Part shown: one piece after another, positions 1-8,735 of the stretch
How the letters are laid out: each line of letters begins with the position of its first letter
Numbering within the stretch: position 1 is the first letter of the stretch
Source: an uncultured Chloroflexales bacterium
GTDB taxonomy: Bacteria > Chloroflexota > Chloroflexia > Chloroflexales > Chloroflexaceae
Length of the DNA stretch: 64,000 bases
Direction: 5' to 3'
Assembly: GCA_937902315.1 (NCBI GenBank)
Contig: CALGUG010000052.1
Coordinates: forward strand, 1 to 64,000
Position numbers and translations under genes: made by a program
Notes under the pieces: generated by a model
Databases searched by the model: none
Told to the model about the DNA's origin: nothing
Seen by the model: only the letters and a program-made list of their open reading frames with translations

Positions 1-3000
1 CCAAGGTGGGGTTATCGGTGGTCGCGCTTGTGTTGTCGACGCTTGCGCCGCCCGTGGCGCTGCCGGGCTGCAGGCTGAAGACCGCACTGCTGATGCCATT
101 GGTGGCTGGGTCGGGATTGTCGACACCGTTATCTTGGCTATCGATGCCGCTGGTATTGCCCGTGCTGGAATGGAAGAACTCCAAGGGCCTGCCAGGGGCA
201 AACTCGCTGGCCGGGATGCGCACGGTGTAGTCGTTGCTTGCATCCAAACCTAGGCCAGTCGGCACACCATTGCTATCGGTCTGCCCATCGAACAGATAGG
301 AACCGTTGGCATCGGTAGTGGTCACAGCTACAAGTGTGTTGCCATCGTAGAGTTCGACCCGCACACCTGCCAGTGCTGTACCGCTCTCTCCCGCATCGAG
401 CACACCGTTGTTGTTGCTATCAACCCACAACTGATTGCCAACCGTTAGGCGGTAGAAGCCGAAGTCCACCGTCATATTGGCTCGCTCATCGTCTGTGCCT
501 TGGCCCGATGGGCTGAGATCTAGCTCGTCGGTTGGCTCGTCGGCGTTTGGCCCAAGTGTGACCGGGCCGCTCAAGATGCCGTTTGTAGCTGGATCGGTGT
601 CATCGATACCGTTATCATCGTTATCGATGTTGTTATCAGCAAGCGGCTCTGTAGGTGTGCTGGAGTTGTAACCGGCCAGCGGGCCGCTGGGTGCGAAGTT
701 CGATGGATCGATCTGAACCACATAGGTGTCGGCTAGCAAATTATCGAAGCGATAGTAACCGCCGTCGGCAGTTATGACTGTGTCCAGCGGGGTGGCGCTA
801 TCGGGCACACCATTACCATCGGCATCGAGGAACAGGCTGACCGATACGCCATCGACACCGACTTCAGTGCCATCGATCTGACCATTGTTGTTGGTGTCGA
901 ACCAGACGCGGTTGCCAAGCGAGAAGGTCAAAGCTGCAGGAGCGAAACCGAAGTCATAGGTATGATTATTGGCTCCACCACGGCCCACGGTGAAGGGCGC
1001 GGTAACAAAACCAGGATACAGCGAAGGATCACCATCGGAGTCGTTCAAATCGCTCGCGTTGATAGTATCGTTCGCCAGAGTCGGCAAGAGCGTATCAAGA
1101 GCAGTTTGGCTTGTATCGATACGGATACTATAGTCGTTGCCGGGCATTAACGGTAGACCATAGCGCACATGCCCTTGATCTGTGCCAGGAGCGCTGCTGA
1201 AATAGTAGGTACCGTCGCTATTGGTCACGGCGGAGGCAATTGGGGTCCCACTACTATCATAAAGGGTTACTGTAACGCCTGGGATCGGCGGTTCCCCAGG
1301 ATCTTGACGACCGTTATTATTACTATCGAGCCAAACACGGTTACCAACTTCGAGCGGGGCTTGGTCGCACATGATCTCGACATCACCCATACCGTTCGAT
1401 TTACTAAACGTGCTAGCTTGCCCTTCATAAAGTTGAAATGCGCCTGTTTGGCTGCCATCTGCGACATTATAACGACGTGCCCCACCGGTATAAGCATCTA
1501 ACAATGGGTCAAATATTGTCGTCATCACTTCATGACGAGTTGGGTGATAGGCGAGGCCACCAGTGGTTAATTCTTCATGATATAGAACACTTCCAAAAGG
1601 TTGAAATGCATCTTGATAGTAGAACTCATTTCCGTTCGGGCCTTGCGGTAAGCCTTGAGGCGTTACTCCATTTCCTGCGCTGACTACACCACCACAGATT
1701 CCATCATTTTCAAGTTGATATACCCCTCCTACACGACAGATTTTAAGGATATCACCCACAGCAATTGTATCGACCGTATCCCAAGAGCTAGGATCAGTCC
1801 TTCCATACAGCGAACCACCCTGGTCTCCAAAGCGGTCTCGTATACCAACCGTGATATTGCCTTCGCGATCAAACACAATATCGCTAAGGATGGGCTGCGG
1901 ATAAACATGCTCGTAATTGGCACCCGTGAAACTCTCATGAGCACTTCCCGTTACCGCAGCTGAGGTATTGATCCAAGGCAGCCAGTGAGCAGGCATTGTG
2001 ACGTCATTCGCCATACCGCGGTCGTAATTCAGGGAGAATTCAACCAGGGGTGAGGCTGCAAACGTCACACTTTGGGGATCGAACGAGTAGATATAGGCGC
2101 GCAAATCGGCACTATTCTGAGTGCTCTCTGCTGAACAGACAAAGCCCGCATAACCCATCCCGTGCCAAAAAGCCAAGGCAAATGGTCTCACATCATCCGG
2201 AGGACAGCCTTGGCTCGCGCCCGGAAGGTTCAACGGCATAGCAAACGAGGCGACACTTGGCGTTGCGTTGAGCTGTGTGACACGATAAAGGTTGCGATCA
2301 AACAGGTTTACAACAAACAACATATCGTTATTTGGGTCCTCTAGATCTTGATAGATATCAAGATCACCCAAACTCATACGCCCCGGCCATTCAAAGGAAA
2401 ACGGGTCATGAAAGAAACAATCGCCCGTAACAGGCGTATAAGTATCACCTGTTCCTGTTACACAGTCTGGAGAAGGGAACAAGGTTGTGGGATGAGGATT
2501 CGTGCCAGCATTCGGAATAGTAACGAAGGGCGTTACTACGCCTGCCGCATCGCTGCGATAGATTTGACCCGGCCCACCCGACCCAAAATCGGCATGACGA
2601 CGCATATAGGCACTAGAGAAAACAGTTTGGGTACTCGGTTGATAGGCTAAACCCCAAACTGTTCCTAGTTCGCCTTTATTGCCAAGACTAAAAGCGGTTG
2701 CGCTATGATCGCCGCTACTGTCATATGGCAGACGCGCGATCACTCTCTCCGCGTCAGATTGGGCTTCGGGAATGAAACAGTTAATAGCAATATCAGGGTT
2801 ATTTTGGCAAAATTCATCGGGTATATAAACGCCAAAGTTGATATTTGAGCTATTTCCACTAGGAATAAACTGAACGCTTGTCTCTGAGCTGCTTCCGTGC
2901 GGGCCACTGGTATAGCCAGGCGGAAGATTAGTGAATTCGATACGATAGGGGCCCGTATCTGAAGTAATAATGCTATAGTTACCGTTGCTATCGGTAATAT

Positions 3001-3223
3001 CGCTACCTTGAACCGTACCCGCCGCATCATAAACGGTTACAGTTACACCCGCTACTCCAACCTCACTCGCACCATCATCGGTTCCATCGCCATCGAGATC
3101 ATAGAACACGTGTCCTGTAATAGTATCAGCGGCTCGAATATTTCCAGCTGGAATTAACAAAACAAAAAAGAGAGCGCTGAAGCATATCAAGACAATGGAC
3201 AATTGTTTGCTACGACGTTTCAT
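1..3223 (-). CDS. Secreted multidomain protein with SdrD_B/CNA-B-like repeats (3' end outside window)
   Basis: The reading frame is open from an ATG at 3223 (AAAGGAG 6 nt upstream) to the left edge, about 1074 codons with no stop. Residues 1-32 form a signal peptide (KRR start, hydrophobic core, cleavage near RAA). Residues 33-125 are a first SdrD_B-like domain with the Asp-rich FYDLDGDG motif. Residues about 130-615 are a region I do not recognise, with many aromatic and Gly residues, possibly a beta-propeller. Three more SdrD_B-like domains begin near residues 622, 766 and 928, each opening GNxxWxDxNNNG, the calcium-binding style of this fold. The product is probably exported and surface-attached, but any anchor lies beyond the window. 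Codons in the first 600 residues are visibly more AT-rich than in the repeat domains, suggesting a mosaic gene. Confidence 0.85.
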   Translation of the reverse strand, partial: MKRRSKQLSIVLICFSALFFVLLIPAGNIRAADTITGHVFYDLDGDGTDDGASEVGVAGVTVTVYDAAGTVQGSDITDSNGNYSIITSDTGPYRIEFTNLPPGYTSGPHGSSSETSVQFIPSGNSSNINFGVYIPDEFCQNNPDIAINCFIPEAQSDAERVIARLPYDSSGDHSATAFSLGNKGELGTVWGLAYQPSTQTVFSSAYMRRHADFGSGGPGQIYRSDAAGVVTPFVTIPNAGTNPHPTTLFPSPDCVTGTGDTYTPVTGDCFFHDPFSFEWPGRMSLGDLDIYQDLEDPNNDMLFVVNLFDRNLYRVTQLNATPSVASFAMPLNLPGASQGCPPDDVRPFALAFWHGMGYAGFVCSAESTQNSADLRAYIYSFDPQSVTFAASPLVEFSLNYDRGMANDVTMPAHWLPWINTSAAVTGSAHESFTGANYEHVYPQPILSDIVFDREGNITVGIRDRFGDQGGSLYGRTDPSSWDTVDTIAVGDILKICRVGGVYQLENDGICGGVVSAGNGVTPQGLPQGPNGNEFYYQDAFQPFGSVLYHEELTTGGLAYHPTRHEVMTTIFDPLLDAYTGGARRYNVADGSQTGAFQLYEGQASTFSKSNGMGDVEIMCDQAPLEVGNRVWLDSNNNGRQDPGEPPIPGVTVTLYDSSGTPIASAVTNSDGTYYFSSAPGTDQGHVRYGLPLMPGNDYSIRIDTSQTALDTLLPTLANDTINASDLNDSDGDPSLYPGFVTAPFTVGRGGANNHTYDFGFAPAALTFSLGNRVWFDTNNNGQIDGTEVGVDGVSVSLFLDADGNGVPDSATPLDTVITADGGYYRFDNLLADTYVVQIDPSNFAPSGPLAGYNSSTPTEPLADNNIDNDDNGIDDTDPATNGILSGPVTLGPNADEPTDELDLSPSGQGTDDERANMTVDFGFYRLTVGNQLWVDSNNNGVLDAGESGTALAGVRVELYDGNTLVAVTTTDANGSYLFDGQTDSNGVPTGLGLDASNDYTVRIPASEFAPGRPLEFFHSSTGNTSGIDSQDNGVDNPDPATNGISSAVFSLQPGSATGGASVDNTSATTDNPTL

Positions 3224-3881
3224 AATTGCTCCTTTGAGACGATGTTGTTTTAATCTCGGAGGTTGTTAAAGAAAGCAAAATATGTAAATGCAAGAATGAT
3301 ACCGAAAAGATAAAGAGCTTTGATGTGTTTAAATTTGAATGCTACAATAAATTGCTCTGTAATAGTTTCCAACTAAAACCCTATTACCTTGATACCAATA
3401 CTGAAAATTAAACAAAAGTGTGATTATAGACAGATATACGAAATCAAGGTTTGACATTAATTTTTTTACAGAAATATCTTCTTTTCTCATCTAAGCATCT
3501 ACTGAATATATATAAACTTTAAAATCTAGTGTCGACCCGATCTATACCTATCCTTAACCGATATATGGTCCGCAAATAATCATGAAAACTACCTAAACAC
3601 CTCTTAATCCTTCAGGAATAAAATAGCTATAAAGCACTCTGAGGCAGTATCGTTATAAAGAGATTTGGTGCTCATATACGTTAAAACCATTTCTATACAC
3701 ATTTAGAAGGGTTGTAAATGTGTATAAATCGTCATCATAAATCTATTTATCCCCGCTTCTTATATATTCGTCTACAATATTCGTTAACTGTATGAGATTT
3801 AATACATACTGCTTCCTCAAACATCAGATGAACGCTTGTTAGCGACATAGAAATATTTTAATGATCTAACAAACTTCAGCA
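3224..3881. other. AT-rich gene-free stretch
   Basis: No credible ORF on either strand. Base composition is much more AT-rich than the rest of the window. It lies upstream of the minus-strand surface-protein gene and presumably holds its promoter, although I could not pick one with confidence. Confidence 0.6.
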
Positions 3882-4270
3882 TTAATCACTATCCTGCTTG
3901 AGCACTTCACAGCTCTGGCGGTCTGGTCTTTACCTCAAACAAGGTGCCAACCGCGTCCGCCTACGGCTATCAACATCCTGCCCTCCATAAGGGCTATGCA
4001 TTACCCAAAAGACGTGTTGGCAGCAAAAGGCGATCGTTCGCATACCATCGCGGGAGTATCCTTGAGAGCACAAAACTCAGAGAGCTTGTATGCGATTTCG
4101 CGTAGCGAAATCGCATACAACATCACCATTCAGCCCCTCGCCCGCAGTGCGGGAGAGGGGGTCGGGGGGTGAGGGCAGATAACGCTGACCGTATGTTGAT
4201 TTGTGGCTAATGTACAGCTCCATAAGGGTGGGCTAGCTGCCTGTGTCCACAGCGCCCCCAAAACAGTTCG
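3882..4270 (+). repeat. Family B element 1, split by a family D insertion
   Basis: The core 17-mer is at 3953-3969. The left half (TCTGGCGG arm) runs to 3992 and the right half (GCCTGTGTCCACAGCGCCCCC) resumes at 4219. The two halves are separated by a 226-bp family D element, so B was present before D inserted. Confidence 0.75.
3993..4218. mobile_element. Family D MITE-like element, copy 1
   Basis: The ends are imperfect inverted repeats: GCTATGCATTA on the left and TAATGTACAGC on the right, 9 of 11 matching. It is flanked by a perfect 9-bp direct repeat TCCATAAGG at 3984-3992 and 4219-4227, read as a target-site duplication. Internally a 16-bp perfect hairpin (4086-4101/4105-4120, loop GTA) is followed by a G-rich CCTCGCCCGCAG...GAGGGGG segment of a type common in bacterial intergenic DNA. 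It has no coding capacity. The second copy is at 52543-52766. Confidence 0.8.
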
Positions 4271-4386
4271 ATATCAAATCCGCTTTAAAGATTTGCTTTC
4301 TTGTAATTGGAAACAAAGCGGGGAAAGAGTTGAGTTCCACCCTGCCATGGGCCAAACAACACAAAGTAATTAATCGGATTTAGTAT
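4271..4386 (+). repeat. Family A element 1
   Basis: It runs from ATATCAAATCCG (4271-4282) to CGGATTTAGTAT (4375-4386), a terminal inverted repeat, and contains the family motif in the form TTCCACCCTGCCATGGGCC. It is immediately followed by a fragment of another A copy and then by B element 2. Confidence 0.7.
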
Positions 4387-4420
4387 GAGTTCCACTTGCC
4401 AGAGGCCAAAATACAAAGTG

Positions 4421-4589
4421 ATACGAAATCCGCTTGAATCGTTGTATTTTGGGGCGGTCTCTCGACACACAGCTACAACAGCGTGGTTACGGGAGAGCTG
4501 ATGATAGCCGTAGGCGGACGCGCTGGCAGTCCTCTTTGGGGAAGAGACCAAGCCGCCGGAATGCTGAAGTGATCAAATGGATTTGGTAT
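4421..4589 (-). repeat. Family B element 2, complete
   Basis: One of the best preserved copies, 169 bp. The ends are ATACGAAATCCG (4421-4432) and TGGATTTGGTAT (4578-4589), the core is at 4505-4521 on the minus strand, and the GGGGCGGTCTCTCG and GAAGAGACCAAGCCGCC arms can partly pair. Confidence 0.8.
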
Positions 4590-4616
4590 GATCAAACAGA
4601 CTTGAGATGAATCAAA

Positions 4617-4653
4617 AGAGCGAAGGCAGCATTGACTGCCTCCGCTCTTCTAT
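4617..4653. terminator. Hairpin, possible terminator
   Basis: AGAGCGAAGGCAG and CTGCCTCCGCTCT form a stem with one internal mismatch and a 6-nt loop, followed by TCTATT on the plus strand and, reading the other way, by TTTTGATT on the minus strand. It lies downstream of the tRNA terminator. Confidence 0.5.
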
Positions 4654-4686
4654 TGCAGCTCTTTGAGTGAACTCTTGGCTATTGGT

Positions 4687-4724
4687 TAAAACAAGACCCT
4701 GTGCTCAAACGAGTACAGGGTCTT
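4687..4724 (-). terminator. Rho-independent terminator of tRNA-Gly
   Basis: A perfect 10-bp stem AAGACCCTGT/ACAGGGTCTT (4693-4702/4715-4724) is followed on the minus strand by GTTTT, directly after the CCA end of the tRNA. Confidence 0.85.
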
Positions 4725-4729
4725 TTCAA

Positions 4730-4804
4730 TGGAGCGGGAAACGGGACTCGAACCCGCAGCCCTCTGCTTGGGAAGCAGATGCGCTACCATTGCGCCATTC
4801 CCGC
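4730..4804 (-). tRNA. tRNA-Gly (anticodon CCC), CCA encoded
   Basis: A complete cloverleaf can be folded by hand: acceptor GCGGGAA/TTCCCGC, D stem GCGC/GCGC, anticodon stem TCTGC/GCAGA with loop TTCCCAA, a five-base variable loop, and T stem GCGGG/CCCGT around TTCGAGT. The mature body is 72 nt (4733-4804) and CCA is genomically encoded at 4730-4732. It reads GGG glycine codons. It is a single-gene transcription unit with a consensus promoter upstream and a hairpin terminator downstream. Confidence 0.96.
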
Positions 4805-4815
4805 TCGTTAGCCTT

Positions 4816-4844
4816 ATTTTACGATTCCATACTGCGTTTGTCAA
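4816..4844 (-). promoter_or_regulatory. Sigma-70-type promoter of tRNA-Gly
   Basis: On the minus strand TTGACA (4844-4839), a 17-bp spacer, then TAAAAT (4821-4816). The -10 box ends 12 bp before the tRNA 5' end, so the start point would lie a few bases upstream of the mature tRNA. Confidence 0.85.
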
Positions 4845-5016
4845 GCATTTTTCTTTAAACAAGTGCCATCGAAATGCTACACACACCAAAAAGAGACGGC
4901 TTTTATCGATAGAAAATTGCCGCATACAGAGCAGAAAGTTAGCATTGCTACATAAGGGAACTTGCCGAAAAGGAGAGACAAACGCCAAAGGTTACGAGGG
5001 GTGAGAACTGAAAGAC

Positions 5017-5269
5017 AATGACACTGTAAGGGTTGGCTGGAATGAGAGTTGGTTGAAAGCTTGGTTGTGTGCTGGGACGCCCTTACAGTGTCATTTGTCA
5101 AGGTACAAGTGTACCTGTCTTTCGTGCTCGTCAAGGCTAGCAATACTTATCGTTCAGTTAGTATGACGAGCAATGTATTAGGCTTTTTCGAGCAACGTAC
5201 TGTGTGTGTGTCATTCGTAGACGGAGTGGGTTGTTTGTTGGGAGGTCTACGAATACGATTTCCTAATAC
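5017..5269. other. Strongly structured non-coding region, ncRNA candidate
   Basis: Successive inverted repeats cover nearly the whole stretch: a 16-bp perfect pair AATGACACTGTAAGGG/CCCTTACAGTGTCATT (5017-5032/5080-5095); hairpin AGGTAC-AAGT-GTACCT (5101-5116); TGCTCGTC/GACGAGCA (5125-5132/5165-5172); GTATTAGG/CCTAATAC (5175-5182/5262-5269) enclosing ATTCGTAGAC/GTCTACGAAT (5213-5222/5245-5254). There is no credible ORF. It lies between tRNA-Gly and the 3' end of the esterase gene, so on the minus strand it could be a long 3' untranslated region; the transcribed strand is unknown. Confidence 0.55.
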
Positions 5270-5278
5270 GCCTTCATC

Positions 5279-6277
5279 TTAAATTTTAGGTATTACCAGA
5301 TTATTACCAAAAAATGAGTTTTTACTACATCTTATAGCACAATAATGGATCGGCAGAGCTTCTGCAATATGGCGATCTGCAGTGCGCCAACTGTGTTCTC
5401 CGTCAGCCAAAACCGCAGAATCAAGCTGATTCTCTAGGCCGTGCCGCTCCATGAGCTTCAACATGGCAGCGCCACGGTAGTAATTCGATGACCAAGGCTC
5501 GCCGCTCTCGGGCCCATATTGGATCATCCATTTGATCTGCTTCAAGTGTTGTAAATCGGCTCGACTAAGCAGTGTACTCGGGTTGTTGGCTTGAATAAAT
5601 GCGAAATCGCGCGGCTCGCCCCAGGCAGGCGCGAAGATCGGATTTTTGATCACACTATCGTCGCGGTCGAGGCTCTCGCCATCTTCGTGGCTATAGAGGA
5701 AGGTGCCGTCGTAGGCACTGACGCTCGCAAAGAGCGCTGGGTATTGCATAGCGATTTTAAAAGCCATAAAACCACCTAGCGAGAAGCCTGCCAGCGCACG
5801 ATGCTGTCCTTTGGCGATCGTTGGAAAGCGCCGATCGATCAGCGGGATGAGGTCGTCAATAAAATAGCTTTCGAAACGGCCCGTTCCTACGCCTGAAGCA
5901 CCCTGCGCGAGAGCGGGCGCGCGCCAATTACAGAGCAGACCAGGCCAGTGATTATCGTCGCTCGAAATTCCGGGAAAAACCAAGATCATAGGGCCGACCA
6001 AGGCGCGCGCCCGCAAGTCGAGGTAGACGTCGATCAGATTACGCTTCCCACGCGAGGCATCTTCGGCCGAATTGATCCATTCGCGCTCGTGGCCGCGCAA
6101 GAAGTAAACGCTCGGAAAACGCATCTGTGGGTATTGTTTGGCCTCAGGAGGCAGGTAGAGGTAACAGCCTTTAACCGTTTGGAGGGCTAGGCTATAAAAA
6201 CGCAGATAATGTAAACGTGAATCGTAAATCTGATCGTGGGGAAAATGCTGTAAGAGGCTCGTTGTAAGATTTGGCAT
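5279..6277 (-). CDS. Esterase D-family alpha/beta hydrolase
   Basis: A 332-residue protein of the putative esterase family (PF00756 type: esterase D, enterochelin esterase, antigen 85). The nucleophile elbow is GFSLGG with Ser166, a conserved YFIDDLIPLID helix precedes it, and DGEHSW near residue 300 supplies the likely catalytic His. There is no signal peptide, so it is probably a cytosolic carboxyl-ester hydrolase; the substrate cannot be told. It is a monocistronic minus-strand gene. Its 3' side runs into the structured region at 5017-5269, with no separate terminator seen. Confidence 0.82.
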   Translation of the reverse strand: MPNLTTSLLQHFPHDQIYDSRLHYLRFYSLALQTVKGCYLYLPPEAKQYPQMRFPSVYFLRGHEREWINSAEDASRGKRNLIDVYLDLRARALVGPMILVFPGISSDDNHWPGLLCNWRAPALAQGASGVGTGRFESYFIDDLIPLIDRRFPTIAKGQHRALAGFSLGGFMAFKIAMQYPALFASVSAYDGTFLYSHEDGESLDRDDSVIKNPIFAPAWGEPRDFAFIQANNPSTLLSRADLQHLKQIKWMIQYGPESGEPWSSNYYRGAAMLKLMERHGLENQLDSAVLADGEHSWRTADRHIAEALPIHYCAIRCSKNSFFGNNLVIPKI

Positions 6278-6429
6278 AGTATTAAAAAAGAAACGACGGC
6301 TTATCGAAAGAAAAGTGTGCCTTTCGACGTAGTAATTATAGCATAGGCTACATACTTATAGCGCTTTTTGTCTTTATAGTGCCTAACAACAAATTAAATA
6401 GTAAATTGTTATTATGCTGAGAAAATAGA

Positions 6430-6458
6430 TTGACATATGGCCTAAAAACATGTAGCAT
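6430..6458 (+). promoter_or_regulatory. Sigma-70-type promoter for the HNH gene
   Basis: A perfect -35 TTGACA (6430-6435), 17-bp spacer, and TAGCAT (6453-6458). The next plus-strand gene starts at 6770, giving a leader of about 300 nt with no convincing ORF. Confidence 0.6.
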
Positions 6459-6692
6459 GAAGCTGTTTGAGTAATAAGAACTACTGTATTTTCATCATTG
6501 CCTGTTCTCGATTGACTTGTCGTATATAACAAAGGATCACATGTTCGCTCATCAGTCTGTGCTTAACCCAATACCAGCCGGTGTACAAAGCGGTACTCGT
6601 GTGGGTGCTGTTTTTTGTCATGCCAGCGTTACTTGGTTGCTGCGTGCAATCCGCGCAGTTAGCACGGCTTGTCCGATGGGCGGTTTCCTCTT

Positions 6693-6745
6693 GCGCTGAG
6701 GGCTTACTACCCTCGCGCGAGTATCGCCAAAGTATGTCTTTGGCG
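6693..6745 (+). promoter_or_regulatory. Paired hairpins in the HNH leader
   Basis: Two adjacent stem-loops end 25 nt before the HNH start: GCGC-t-GAGGG with CCCTC-GCGC (6693-6702/6710-6718), and CGCCAAAG/CTTTGGCG (6725-6732/6738-6745, 5-nt loop). There is no U-tract, so they are not a simple terminator. A translational or RNA-stability element is possible. Confidence 0.45.
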
Positions 6746-6769
6746 GTTGCGTTTTGAGGGGGTGGCACC

Positions 6770-7279
6770 TTGGGACAACGAGTTCTAGTCCTCAATGCTA
6801 GTTACGAGCCGTTACAGCTTGTCTCTGTACGACGGGCTGTCATCCTGATTTTGCAGGAGAAAGCGGAGCTGATCGAGGCGGCTGAGCAACAACTTCGCGC
6901 TCGTAATATCGCTTTCGACATGCCGATCGTGATTCGATTGGTACGGTACATCAAAATCCCTCGTCGTTTGCGCCTTCCATGTTCTCGTCGCGGCGTACTC
7001 GCTCGCGATCGCGAAACCTGCCAGTATTGTGGAACCCAACCCGGGCGACTTCACCTTACGGTTGACCATGTTGTACCGCGTTCTCAAGGAGGACAGACGG
7101 TCTGGGAAAATGTGGTGACCGCTTGCCGTGATTGTAACCATCGCAAAGGTGGCCGCACTCCTGAAGAGGCCCGTATGACGCTGTTGAGCAAACCGCGTCA
7201 ACCGCAATATGTTGCATTTGCCTTGCTGGGAGAGTTAGAACGTCACGAAGTATGGCGCAAATATGCCTATCATAACTAG
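6770..7279 (+). CDS. HNH endonuclease family protein
   Basis: 169 residues, using a TTG start at 6770 because GAGGGGG lies just upstream and the conserved N-terminal motif RVLVLNASYEPLQLVS begins there. The C-terminal half is a zinc-ribbon HNH fold: C84-x2-C87, D99-H100, C119-x2-C122, N123-H124. Proteins of this exact layout are widespread single-copy bacterial HNH proteins of unproven role, probably cytosolic DNA nucleases. It is followed after 49 bp by yraN, which belongs to the PD-(D/E)xK nuclease fold, so the two may be co-transcribed; the terminator at 7735 closes the unit. Confidence 0.88.
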   Translation: MGQRVLVLNASYEPLQLVSVRRAVILILQEKAELIEAAEQQLRARNIAFDMPIVIRLVRYIKIPRRLRLPCSRRGVLARDRETCQYCGTQPGRLHLTVDHVVPRSQGGQTVWENVVTACRDCNHRKGGRTPEEARMTLLSKPRQPQYVAFALLGELERHEVWRKYAYHN

Positions 7280-7328
7280 GCAGCTGTAGAACAACGACAG
7301 AACAGGCGCCCTAGCATCTGGAGCATGT

Positions 7329-7703
7329 ATGCCAGCTTCACGTCGTCGCTTGGGGGCGTTTGGAGAATCTGTTGCGCATGCCTATCTTCTTCGTCAAGGT
7401 TACACCGTTTTAGCCACAGGTTGGCGTTGCGCAATCGGCGAGCTCGATATCGTCGCACAGGATGCTGAAGGCTTGGTGTTTATTGAGGTGCGTACAAAAA
7501 AGGGCGAAGCCCTGCTCTCGCCAGAGGAATCGGTAACACCTAGCAAACAACATAAGTTGATTGCGTTAGCACAGACCTACTTAGAAAGCGAGCAGATCGA
7601 GCCAGATCGCAACTGGCGAATCGATGTAATCGCTATTGTTGTGGGGAAAACTGGCAAAGTTGAACGTCTTACGCATACGAAATATGCTGTGGGCGAGTTT
7701 TAA
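7329..7703 (+). CDS. yraN: YraN family (UPF0102) putative nuclease
   Basis: 124 residues, normal length for the family. The order of motifs is LGAFGESVAHAYL (residues 8-20), GxxxLATGWRC, then IGELDIVAQD (E38, D40) and FIEVRTKKG (E53 and following), the degenerate PD-(D/E)xK catalytic core typical of UPF0102. The family resembles Holliday-junction resolvase folds; its biochemical role is unsettled. It is downstream of the HNH gene in the same direction and is followed within 32 bp by a strong terminator. Confidence 0.9.
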   Translation: MPASRRRLGAFGESVAHAYLLRQGYTVLATGWRCAIGELDIVAQDAEGLVFIEVRTKKGEALLSPEESVTPSKQHKLIALAQTYLESEQIEPDRNWRIDVIAIVVGKTGKVERLTHTKYAVGEF

Positions 7704-7734
7704 ATACTGCTGTCTCTCTAGATCAAAGCGTTTT

Positions 7735-7779
7735 TATAAGGATGTGTTGCCGTAGAACGTGACACATCCTTATATTTTT
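7735..7779 (+). terminator. Rho-independent terminator after yraN
   Basis: Perfect 13-bp stem TATAAGGATGTGT/ACACATCCTTATA (7735-7747/7762-7774) followed by TTTTT. Confidence 0.93.
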
Positions 7780-7851
7780 GGCATGTGGAATTGGACACAA
7801 AGCATACACATTATGAGGCTATAGCGAGCAGATGGGTCATACAAGGTTGTT

Positions 7852-8706
7852 TTACGATATGGAATAGCTATTAGGGATAGTATTGAGACAGCTTAAAGCA
7901 TACCTAATACCGTCGCGCAAGGTGCCTCGGCTTGTAAGCTGAGAGAGGTCAACACTGAGGGTGACCAAGATCTGAGCCACTTCTGGACGGATTCCCGTCA
8001 AGACAACCTCTGCCCCCAACAACCTAACAGCTTGCGATACTCGCAATAAATCGTCAGCGACACGCTCATCGACAATCGGCACCCCCGTGATGTCGATAAT
8101 GATAATGCTGGCCTGATACTTCGATACACTCATCAACAGGTGTTCCATAATGTGTTGGATACGACCTGAATCAATTGCCCCAACTAAGGGCATGACCATA
8201 ATGTCTTCGCTGATCGAGAGTATCGGGCTTGAGAGCTCTTTAAGCTGGATCGCCTGTTGTTCAATCAAAGAGACCTGTTGTTCCTGTTCGGCGATTTCAG
8301 CCTCTTTTTGGGTGGTGATATCATCCCAAAGCGCCACAAGGTATGACACCACTTGTTCATCATTGAAGATTGGTAGATAGATGTTTTCATACCAGCGCGT
8401 CTTCCCAGAGATCTCAAAGGTTTGTTCGATATGGATCTCTTTCTGGCTTGTAAAGCAGTCAGCCAAGAGCTTCTCGACAGTATAGCGATCTTCAGCTTGG
8501 AGCAGGGTGTATGGATTAGCTACACTCGATTTTTCGGGCGTTTCAACAGGACTATTTTGGATAATAAGCCGAAAATCATCTGTTGTGCTGGCCTCAAACA
8601 CAAAGAGATGAACTGGCAGGTTATCGTAGATGCTCTGGTAAAACGCTTGCAAGCCTAGAACGTCCTTGGGGAGTGGATCGTAGGTTGGTTCACCCTTTGG
8701 TATCAT
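7852..8706 (-). CDS. PAS-STAS protein, RsbR-like (paralogue 1)
   Basis: 284 residues: a PAS-type sensory domain (about 15-135), a short coiled linker rich in Gln/Glu (about 135-160), then a STAS domain opening PILSIS at 161. STAS proteins of this type are stressosome components or anti-sigma-factor antagonists controlled by Ser/Thr phosphorylation. Aligned by eye to Bacillus RsbR, the first phosphosite is Ser180 (GAIDS), but the second, in ITGVPIVDE, is Glu214 rather than Thr or Ser. The switch kinases (RsbT/RsbW type) are not in the window. It is the last gene of a three-gene tandem set; 29 bp separate it from paralogue 2. Confidence 0.85.
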   Translation of the reverse strand: MIPKGEPTYDPLPKDVLGLQAFYQSIYDNLPVHLFVFEASTTDDFRLIIQNSPVETPEKSSVANPYTLLQAEDRYTVEKLLADCFTSQKEIHIEQTFEISGKTRWYENIYLPIFNDEQVVSYLVALWDDITTQKEAEIAEQEQQVSLIEQQAIQLKELSSPILSISEDIMVMPLVGAIDSGRIQHIMEHLLMSVSKYQASIIIIDITGVPIVDERVADDLLRVSQAVRLLGAEVVLTGIRPEVAQILVTLSVDLSQLTSRGTLRDGIRYALSCLNTIPNSYSIS

Positions 8707-8735
8707 AGCGAGATCCTCGGTAACAGAAACAGGGC

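Noticed and set aside
4667..5004. Short ORFs overlapping tRNA-Gly
   Set aside because: They read through a clear tRNA gene with its own promoter and terminator.
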